Assembly: GCA_034211175.1 (NCBI GenBank)
Contig: JAXHUH010000285.1
Location: forward strand, 1 to 7,570
Length of the DNA stretch: 7,570 nucleotides
From: JAXHUH01 sp034211175
GTDB taxonomy: Bacteria > Actinomycetota > Acidimicrobiia > Acidimicrobiales > CAIXPF01
Direction: 5' to 3'
This document shows, piece after piece, positions 1 to 4,157 of the stretch. Made by a program: the position numbers and the translations under genes. The notes beneath the pieces were generated by a model that was given only the letters and a program-made list of their open reading frames with translations, searched no databases and was not told where the DNA came from. Position 1 is the first letter of the stretch. Each line of letters opens with the position of its first letter.

Positions 1-19
1 GGCCGCCCGGAGGGCGGCC
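1..19. terminator. GC-rich hairpin, possible terminator of an off-window gene
   Basis: A perfect 8-bp inverted repeat, GGCCGCCC / GGGCGGCC, with a GGA loop begins at the first base of the window, so the stem may extend further left. No T-run follows on either strand. It may end a transcript entering from the left, but the orientation cannot be decided from the window. It could also be a chance structure in GC-rich DNA. Confidence 0.35.
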
Positions 20-28
20 ACGACTGTT

Positions 29-41
29 GCACCCCCAACGG
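29..41. repeat. 13-bp copy of the tRNA-Glu 3' end
   Basis: GCACCCCCAACGG occurs here and again at 124-136, where it forms the discriminator base, 3' acceptor strand and 3' T-stem strand of tRNA-Glu (plus-strand reading). The two copies are direct repeats 95 bp apart, with the extra copy downstream of the tRNA's 3' end. Such duplications are typical of integrase att sites, but 13 bp is short, no integrase is visible, and less than 100 bp separates the copies. It may be a scar of a lost element or chance. Confidence 0.4.
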
Positions 42-92
42 CCGCGCCGGAGCGCAGCGGAGGCGCCAGGGAGACGATCCCGTTGGAACGGG

Positions 93-116
93 AAAAGGGG
101 GACCTATGGTCCCCCT
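93..116 (-). terminator. intrinsic terminator of tRNA-Glu
   Basis: On the minus strand, about 6 nt after the CCA end of tRNA-Glu, a perfect stem GGGGGACC / GGTCCCCC (108-115 with 97-104, loop of 3) is followed at once by TTTT (93-96). An additional A-T pair (96/116) can extend the stem to 9 bp. This is a classical rho-independent terminator, the only one in the window with a clear U-tract. A second small inverted repeat, CCCGTT/AACGGG (79-92), lies just beyond it. Confidence 0.8.
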
Positions 117-121
117 GAACA

Positions 122-197
122 TGGCACCCCCAACGGGATTTGAACCCGTGCCGCCACCTTGAGAGGGTGGTGTCCTAGGCCGCTAGACGATGGGGGC
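122..197 (-). tRNA. tRNA-Glu, anticodon CTC
   Basis: The minus strand folds into a full cloverleaf. The acceptor GCCCCCA (197-191) pairs with TGGGGGT (132-126). The anticodon stem CCACC/GGTGG closes the loop CTCTCAA, giving anticodon CTC, which reads GAG. The T-arm is ACGGG-TTCAAAT-CCCGT. The discriminator is G (125) and the CCA end is encoded (124-122). The D-arm TCTAGCGGCCTAGGA is typical of bacterial tRNA-Glu. The first acceptor pair is G1-U72 rather than the usual G1-C72. The tRNA has its own candidate promoter upstream and a strong terminator downstream, so it is probably a single-gene transcript. Confidence 0.95.
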
Positions 198-235
198 TTG
201 CGCGCCACGCAAGTGGTGCGGCGAAGCGCTCGAAC

Positions 236-265
236 ACTGTAGCGCCCCCGGCCGGGCGATGCCAG
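236..265 (-). promoter_or_regulatory. candidate tRNA-Glu promoter
   Basis: The minus strand has TACAGT (241-236), the same -10 hexamer seen before tRNA-Gln. An 18-nt spacer separates it from CTGGCA (265-260), a 4/6 match to TTGACA. Transcription would begin near 229, giving a 5' leader of about 32 nt before the mature tRNA at 197. The -35 is only moderate, so confidence rests mainly on the -10 shared with the neighbouring tRNA gene. Confidence 0.45.
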
Positions 266-274
266 ACGGAACCT

Positions 275-332
275 GGTGGCGTTCGCCACCGTCGCCGGAC
301 GCGACGGCGCCCAGGTCAGAGGACCTGGGCGC
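275..332 (-). terminator. hairpin cluster downstream of tRNA-Gln
   Basis: Three inverted repeats follow tRNA-Gln on the minus strand. The first is a perfect 11-bp stem, GCGCCCAGGTC / GACCTGGGCGC (307-317 with 322-332, 4-nt loop), beginning 7 nt after the tRNA's last base. The second is GTCGC/GCGAC (291-295 with 301-305). The third is GGTGGCG/CGCCACC (275-281 with 284-290). None has a T-run. The 11-bp stem is the most likely 3' end former for tRNA-Gln, acting as a terminator without a U-tract or as an RNA processing signal. It separates the two tRNA transcripts. Confidence 0.5.
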
Positions 333-339
333 TCAGAAG

Positions 340-411
340 CTCGGGGGGGAGGACTCGAACCCCCAACAAGTGGACCAGAACCACCCGTGTTGCCAATTAC
401 ACCACCCCCGA
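340..411 (-). tRNA. tRNA-Gln, anticodon CTG
   Basis: The minus strand gives a cloverleaf. The acceptor TCGGGGG (411-405) pairs fully with CCCCCGA (347-341). The D-arm GTGTAATTGGCAACAC is typical of tRNA-Gln. The anticodon loop TTCTGGT gives anticodon CTG, which reads CAG. The T-arm is GGGGG-TTCGAGT-CCTCC with one G-T pair. The discriminator is G (340). The next bases on the minus strand are CTT, so the CCA end is not encoded and must be added after transcription, unlike the neighbouring tRNA-Glu. The weak U1-A72 pair is a usual tRNA-Gln feature. A clear promoter lies just upstream. Confidence 0.95.
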
Positions 412-424
412 AGGGCGACTTCCG

Positions 425-453
425 ACTGTAGTCGGCCCGACGACCGGGCTCAA
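425..453 (-). promoter_or_regulatory. tRNA-Gln promoter
   Basis: On the minus strand, TTGAGC (453-448, 4/6 to TTGACA), an exact 17-nt spacer and TACAGT (430-425) make a sigma70-type promoter. Transcription would begin near 418, a few bases before the mature tRNA 5' end at 411. The -10 sits inside a perfect inverted repeat, CCGACT-GT-AGTCGG (422-435), which may be incidental. Position, spacing and the same hexamer before tRNA-Glu support the call. Confidence 0.6.
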
Positions 454-508
454 CGCACCATCGGTCACGTCTCCCCCGGTCGCGGCCCGGGTGTCGCGCT
501 CCTCCGCC

Positions 509-1699
509 TCAGCGGTCCTCGGGCTGCAGGTAGTTCCGGTCGACGCGAACGTCGACCCCGGCTCCGACGGCGTCGACGACGTCCCGGGCCTCCTGCTCGT
601 TGGCGTCGGCCGTGAGCCCGTCGTAGGCGTCGGCACCCCCGATGGCCCGCAGGACGTCGAGCGTGTCGTCGTCGGGCACGTGGACGACGACCTCGTTGGC
701 GGCGAGGTGGGTGTCGGCGCCACCGACCACGCCGGCGGCGGCCAGGTCCTCGCGCAGCTCCCTCGCCACCGCCCACAGGTCGAGGAGTCGGTCATCGACC
801 AGTGTCACCCCGGGCGCGCCGGCGACGGGCATCCCGGCGGCGATCTCGTCGAGCAACGTCTGGAGCTGTTGGGCGGCCGCGGCCGAGGACACGAGGTACT
901 CGCGGCTGCCGCCGTGCTCGTAGTCGACGATGACGCCGGCCCAGTCGTCACCTACTGCGTCGGCGATGTCCCAGTCGTGTTCGGCCCAGCGGATGTCCAG
1001 CTCGGCGAGCCGCAACGCCTCCGACCGGTCGAGGTCCCAGTCGCCGGCGATCCGGGCGGCGAGCCCGGCCCGGTGCGCGTCCTCGGGCGACGGCCGGACC
1101 GCGGGCAGGGTCGTCTCGCCGACCCACTGGCCGCCGGTCACGTCGACCGTGCCGCAATCGGCGGACGGCTGGGGCAGGTCGTCACCCAGCCACGGCGCCA
1201 CGACGAACGTGGTCGGGCCCGCGTGGAACAGTCCCCGTTCGTAGCGTTCGCGGCCGGCCACCGGCCACCACTCGCCGTCGATGTAGACGTTGAAGAAGCG
1301 CGCCCCGGCGAGCTGCGTCCACCGGATCGTCGCCGTGCCCGTCTGGTCGTCGATGTCGACCGTGCACGCGAAGTCGATCATCGAGGCGTCGACACCGGAC
1401 GTGGTCGGGGTGGTCGTCTCCGACGGGGGCGCGCCGTCGAACGGCGGGAAGTCGTAGGCGTCGTCGTACCGCGGCACCGGGAGCTCACCGTCGGGGCCGG
1501 GCTGAGGGACGGCCTCCTCGACGAGCTCGACGCTCTCGTCCCGTGCGCTGTCGCTGGCGCCGAGCGCGTCGCCCGGCGCAACCGGCAGGGACCGGTCGGC
1601 ACCGAAGCCGACCAGCGTCAGCGGGGCGACGGCAGCCGCGAGCCACCACCGCCGCCGGAACACGAAGCGGTCGAGCGAAGGCCGTGAACGCTGCGCCAT
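509..1699 (-). CDS. secreted or membrane-anchored hypothetical protein with a beta-sandwich-like domain
   Basis: I do not recognise a named family for this 396-residue protein. Residues 1-17 are basic (FRRRWW at 14-19), followed by a hydrophobic stretch at 18-33 (LAAAVAPLTLV), which reads as a signal peptide or N-terminal anchor. A linker rich in Asp, Glu, Pro and Thr (about 35-105) follows. Residues 108-186 resemble a fibronectin-III-like sandwich: a strand with TATIRW at 122-127, then FFNVYIDGEWWPV, then TTFVVAPW, bracketed by Cys112 and Cys182, which could form a disulfide. The C-terminal part (about 205-396) is acidic, rich in Ala and Asp, and predicted helix plus strand, with EVVVHV at 336-341. 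No catalytic motif is evident. The ATG at 1699 has a short GAGG three bases upstream. It is divergent from the HAD gene. An extracytoplasmic structural or binding role is inference. Confidence 0.75.
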   Translation of the reverse strand: MAQRSRPSLDRFVFRRRWWLAAAVAPLTLVGFGADRSLPVAPGDALGASDSARDESVELVEEAVPQPGPDGELPVPRYDDAYDFPPFDGAPPSETTTPTTSGVDASMIDFACTVDIDDQTGTATIRWTQLAGARFFNVYIDGEWWPVAGRERYERGLFHAGPTTFVVAPWLGDDLPQPSADCGTVDVTGGQWVGETTLPAVRPSPEDAHRAGLAARIAGDWDLDRSEALRLAELDIRWAEHDWDIADAVGDDWAGVIVDYEHGGSREYLVSSAAAAQQLQTLLDEIAAGMPVAGAPGVTLVDDRLLDLWAVARELREDLAAAGVVGGADTHLAANEVVVHVPDDDTLDVLRAIGGADAYDGLTADANEQEARDVVDAVGAGVDVRVDRNYLQPEDR

Positions 1700-1843
1700 G
1701 GTCCTCGGACGAACGGGCGATCCTGGCGGTTCCGCGAGAATCGTTCACGCAAGGACGGCGGGCTCGCCGCAGCCCGGCGAACACGAACCGCCCGCGGCCG
1801 AACCTCGCGGCACCCGCTGGCGTCATCGGCGACGATGGGCGCC

Positions 1844-2443
1844 GTGGCCCGAGCCCTCGTGATCGACCTCGACGGTGTGGTCCGCCGGTGGGAGCCGCTG
1901 ACCTCGGTCGAGGCCGAGCTCGGCCTCCCGGCAGGCGCCATCCTCTCGGTGGCGTTCGAGCCCGACCGGCTCACGCCGGCCATCACCGGCCGCACGTCAG
2001 ACGAGGAGTGGCGCGGCGGCGTCGCGGCCGAGCTGACCGCACGGTTCGGCGTCGACGGGGGCGCGGCGGTCACCGCGTGGGCGGCGCCGTGCGGCGTCGT
2101 CGACGCGACCGTGCTCGAACTCGTGCGGCGGGCCAGGGCGAGTGTGCCCGTGGCCCTGTGCTCGAACGCGACCACCCGCCTGGGGTCGGACCTGGACCGG
2201 CTCGGGATCGACGACTCGTTCGACGCCGTGTTCAACAGCGCCGAGCTCGGGGTGGCGAAGCCGGAGCCGGCGCTGTTCGCCGCCGTCCTCGATTCGCTCG
2301 GTGTCGCACCCGGCGACTGCCTGTTCGTCGACGACTCGGCGCGCAACGTCGAGGCCGCGACGACGGCGGGCCTGATCGCCCACCATCACCGCGACCCCGA
2401 CGGTCTCGCAGCCTTCCTCCGGGCGCACCTGCCGGAGGTGTGA
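1844..2443 (+). CDS. HAD-superfamily hydrolase (phosphatase-like)
   Basis: The protein has all four HAD motifs, numbered here from the GTG at 1844: motif I DLDG at residues 8-11 (nucleophile Asp8, acid/base Asp10), motif II Ser107 in LCSNAT, motif III Lys139 in VAKPEP, and motif IV DD at 163-164 in FVDDSARNV. The region between motifs I and II (about residues 17-85) is a small helical cap. The family hydrolyses phosphate monoesters or related bonds in the cytoplasm; the substrate cannot be read from sequence. The length of 199 residues is usual for small subfamily IA-like HADs. An ATG at 1835 adds three residues. I prefer 1844 because GACGAT ends 7 nt before it, matching the leaderless pattern of nearby genes, and because HAD proteins usually start close to motif I. 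It converges with ohr 9 bp away. Confidence 0.88.
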   Translation: MARALVIDLDGVVRRWEPLTSVEAELGLPAGAILSVAFEPDRLTPAITGRTSDEEWRGGVAAELTARFGVDGGAAVTAWAAPCGVVDATVLELVRRARASVPVALCSNATTRLGSDLDRLGIDDSFDAVFNSAELGVAKPEPALFAAVLDSLGVAPGDCLFVDDSARNVEAATTAGLIAHHHRDPDGLAAFLRAHLPEV

Positions 2444-2455
2444 CCGCCCCGGTCA
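2426..2455. terminator. abutting convergent hairpins between HAD gene and ohr
   Basis: Two hairpins, each with a 5-bp stem and 5-nt loop, lie end to end: CACCT-GCCGG-AGGTG (2426-2440) and TGACC-GCCCC-GGTCA (2441-2455). The second has the HAD stop codon TGA as its left end and the ohr stop codon (TCA on the plus strand) as its right end. With only 9 bp between the genes, this is the only room for transcription to end on both strands. No U-tract is present, so a bidirectional terminator role is inferred from position and symmetry. Confidence 0.45.
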
Positions 2456-2869
2456 GGCCAGGGCGACGTCGACGGGGATGTTGCCCTTGGTGGCGGCCGA
2501 GTACGGGCAGATGGCGTGGGCGGCCTCGAGCAGCTCCTGGGCCTTGGCGTCGTCCAGCGAGGGCAGCTCGACCTCGAGCGACACGGTGAGGCCGAAGCCG
2601 CCGTCCTCGGTCGGGCCGATGCCGACCTCGGCGGCGACCGCCGACTCGGGGATCTCGACCTTGTGCTGGCTCGCCACGAGCTTCAGGGCGCTGTGGAAGC
2701 AGGCGGCATAGCCCAGCGCGAAGAGCTGCTCGGGGTTCGCGCCCTCGCCCGAGCCGCCCATCTCCTTCGGGATGGCGAGATCGATCTTCAGGCTCCCGTC
2801 GGCCAGCGTCGTCATGCCGTTGCGACCGTCACCGGTCGAGAGGGCGGAGGTGGTGTAGATGGCGTCCAT
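2453..2869 (-). CDS. ohr: organic hydroperoxide reductase, OsmC/Ohr family
   Basis: Ohr reduces organic hydroperoxides, including fatty acid hydroperoxides, in the cytoplasm using a reactive cysteine recharged by a lipoylated protein or dithiol. From the ATG at 2869 the protein has 138 residues, a normal Ohr length. It begins MDAIYTTSALSTGDGRNG, as Ohr proteins do. The catalytic peroxidatic Cys57 lies in GYAACFHSAL and the resolving Cys121 in AICPYSAATKGN, 64 residues apart as in characterised Ohr. Arg16 and Glu48 (in NPEQLF) match the conserved active-site pair. The motif DLAIPKEMGG is also typical. The frame runs open to a TTG at 2920, but those 17 residues are not Ohr-like and overlap the promoter, so I reject them. 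No Shine-Dalgarno is seen and the mRNA is probably leaderless. It is divergent from ohrR, its probable repressor. Confidence 0.95.
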   Translation of the reverse strand: MDAIYTTSALSTGDGRNGMTTLADGSLKIDLAIPKEMGGSGEGANPEQLFALGYAACFHSALKLVASQHKVEIPESAVAAEVGIGPTEDGGFGLTVSLEVELPSLDDAKAQELLEAAHAICPYSAATKGNIPVDVALA

Positions 2870-2876
2870 GGGATCG

Positions 2877-2905
2877 ATCAAAGCAGCCGATCCCATCGAT
2901 GTCAA
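2877..2905 (-). promoter_or_regulatory. ohr promoter
   Basis: On the minus strand a perfect -35 consensus, TTGACA (2905-2900), is followed by a 17-nt spacer and TTTGAT (2882-2877, 4/6 to TATAAT). The -10 ends 7 nt before the ATG at 2869, so transcription would start at or beside the A of the start codon and give a leaderless mRNA. This explains the missing Shine-Dalgarno. Confidence 0.65.
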
Positions 2906-2909
2906 TTGA
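2902..2909. promoter_or_regulatory. candidate OhrR operator overlapping the ohr -35
   Basis: TCAATTGA is a perfect 8-bp palindrome overlapping the ohr -35 box. AT-rich palindromes containing CAATT/AATTG are the core of several known OhrR sites, such as the TACAATT...AATTGTA type. CAATT recurs at 2918-2922, 15 bp away. Binding here would block RNA polymerase at ohr. The arms beyond the core are not symmetric, so the site is tentative. Confidence 0.45.
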
Positions 2910-2976
2910 ACCTGAGCCAATTACCTAGAACTCGATTCATCTGCGGTCGATTGCATCGGCTCGATCCGCTCAGCGG

Positions 2977-2982
2977 TACGAT
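2977..2982 (+). promoter_or_regulatory. -10 element of ohrR
   Basis: TACGAT ends exactly 7 nt before the ATG at 2990, which would place the transcript start on the start codon (leaderless). The best upstream -35-like sequence, TTGCAT (2951-2956), is 20 nt away, so the -35 is weak or absent. The hexamer overlaps the other in-frame ATG at 2981, which argues against that start. Confidence 0.5.
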
Positions 2983-2989
2983 GGCGCCG

Positions 2990-3448
2990 ATGTCTCGAGG
3001 TCCCGCTCCCCACACGTCGGAGGGACTCCGGCTCGACAACCAGCTCTGCTTCGCCCTCCATGCGGCGTCCCGGGCCATGACCGCGCGCTACCGGCCGCTG
3101 CTGGAGCCGCTGGGCCTCACCTACCCGCAGTACCTGGTGCTGCTGGTGCTGTGGGAGCACCGCGCCGCGACGATCGGCGAGATCGCCACGACGCTCGGGT
3201 CCGACTACGGGTCGCTGTCGCCGCTGGTGAAGCGGCTCGAGACCGCCGGGCTGGTGTCCCGCCGGCGGCGGCCCGACGACGAGCGGGTCGTGGAGGTCAC
3301 GCTGACCGACGAGGGCGCCGAGCTGGCGACCAGGGCAGAGTCGGTCCCGATCGACGTGCTGTGCGGGCTGGGCACCGACCTCGACGACCTCGCACGCCTC
3401 AAGCGCGACCTGGAGACCCTACGCGAGAACATCGAGTCGTCGACCTGA
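2990..3448 (+). CDS. ohrR: MarR-family organic hydroperoxide sensor-repressor OhrR
   Basis: OhrR represses ohr and is released when organic hydroperoxides oxidise its N-terminal cysteine. The 152-residue protein has the OhrR signature LDNQLCFALHAASR at residues 15-28, with reactive Cys20, then TARYRPLLEPLGLTYPQYLVL. Tyr34 and Tyr45 are probable equivalents of the tyrosines that contact the cysteine in OhrR. The winged helix-turn-helix spans about 60-108 (TIGEIATTLGSDYGSLSPLVKRLE, wing RRPDDERVVEVTLT). A second cysteine, Cys125 in VLCGLG, is 105 residues after Cys20, the same spacing as Cys22 and Cys127 of the 2-Cys Xanthomonas OhrR. That suggests disulfide-based sensing instead of the 1-Cys Bacillus mechanism. 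The start at 2990 is chosen because a -10 ends 7 nt upstream. It is divergent from ohr, and autoregulation is likely. Confidence 0.95.
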   Translation: MSRGPAPHTSEGLRLDNQLCFALHAASRAMTARYRPLLEPLGLTYPQYLVLLVLWEHRAATIGEIATTLGSDYGSLSPLVKRLETAGLVSRRRRPDDERVVEVTLTDEGAELATRAESVPIDVLCGLGTDLDDLARLKRDLETLRENIESST

Positions 3449-3453
3449 CCGCT

Positions 3454-3523
3454 CGCCGGTGAACGGCCGGCGTCGCGGACCCGACCCGACGTCGCCGCCC
3501 AGGTGTGCCGGTTCAGAGCCGGC
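3454..3523. terminator. hairpins between convergent ohrR and DUF218 gene
   Basis: Two inverted repeats lie in the 64-bp convergent gap: CGCCGG/CCGGCG (3454-3459 with 3467-3472), 6 nt after the ohrR stop, and GCCGG/CCGGC (3507-3511 with 3519-3523), whose loop contains the stop codon of the minus-strand gene. Neither has a T-run. They are plausible terminators for the two converging transcripts. Confidence 0.4.
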
Positions 3524-4157
3524 GGAAGCCGATCATCCGGCCGACGGCGACCGCGGCGGTCTCCCGGGCGAGCCGGTCGAACGAGGAGCTCGCATTGGTC
3601 GGCGAGACGACCGCGTCGATGCCGAGCGATCGGGCCGTGAGGCGGGACCGCAGCGCGTGGTACGGGTCGGAGACGAGCACGGCGGTCTCCAGGTCCTGTT
3701 CGCGCAGGATCCGGGCCACCTCGAGCATGTTCTCCCAGGTGTTCGTGCTGCGGTCGGCGATCAGCACGTTCTCGTAGCCGCGGGCCCGCAGGTAGTCGTA
3801 GCCGGCCTTGGCCTCAGTGGTGCGGTCGCCCTCCTGCTTGCCGCCAGCGACGATCACGACGTCCGCGATGCCGTCGTCGACGAGGTCGGCGGCATGGTCC
3901 AGGCGCCCCCGGAGCGCAGGTGACGGCCGGCCGTCGTACTGGGCCGCACCGAGCACGACGATGGCGTCCGACGGACGGGCGGCGTCCTGGTTGGCGGCCC
4001 ACCACACCTGGACGAACGTGACGACCAGGTAGAGGATGGCGGCGAGCAGCACCGACAGGACGGCGAACAGCGTCCACCGCCGGCGCCGCGACCGGGCCTG
4101 CGCCCGCGGCGTCCTCGGCCGCGACGACGCCCCCCGGCGCGTCGCGGTCGCGGTCAC
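3513..4157 (-). CDS. DUF218 / SanA-YdcF-like membrane-anchored protein
   Basis: This 214-residue protein has a basic cytoplasmic N-terminus (RSRRRRW at 22-28), one transmembrane segment at about 29-49, and a DUF218 domain at about 64-205. Family motifs visible are DAIVVLGAAQ (64-73), VAGGKQEGDRTTEA (103-116), the RSTNTWENM loop (136-144) and SDPYHALRSRL (163-173). The family includes E. coli SanA and YdcF. SanA affects vancomycin exclusion and the envelope barrier; the biochemical activity remains unclear and some members bind nucleotide-like ligands. The topology suggests the domain faces outside the membrane. The start is GTG, overlapping the gltX stop in GTGA (4154-4157), so the two genes are co-transcribed and probably translationally coupled. 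A functional tie to gltX is not implied. Confidence 0.9.
   Translation of the reverse strand: MTATATRRGASSRPRTPRAQARSRRRRWTLFAVLSVLLAAILYLVVTFVQVWWAANQDAARPSDAIVVLGAAQYDGRPSPALRGRLDHAADLVDDGIADVVIVAGGKQEGDRTTEAKAGYDYLRARGYENVLIADRSTNTWENMLEVARILREQDLETAVLVSDPYHALRSRLTARSLGIDAVVSPTNASSSFDRLARETAAVAVGRMIGFRRL

Noticed and set aside
491..1687. 398-codon plus-strand open frame opposite the secreted protein gene
   Set aside because: It is a shadow: the translation is low-complexity Val/Gly/Arg/Asp with no domain, while the minus strand has a signal peptide and domain-like sequence.
1700..1843. Promoter in the divergent gap before the secreted protein gene
   Set aside because: TTGCGT (minus strand 1752-1747) has no -10 at a normal distance, and no other pair is convincing, so I did not list one.
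1543..2589. 348-codon plus-strand frame and the 242-codon minus-strand frame (1618-2346) across the HAD gene
   Set aside because: The Arg- and Pro-rich translations are typical of off-frame GC-rich DNA; the HAD frame has all four catalytic motifs.
2870..2920. 17-residue N-terminal extension of Ohr from a TTG
   Set aside because: It is not Ohr-like, overlaps the -35 and -10 of the promoter, and the family's usual start is at 2869.
2516..2989. Long upstream extension of the ohrR frame
   Set aside because: It runs antisense through ohr and the intergenic region; OhrR homology begins only near 2990.
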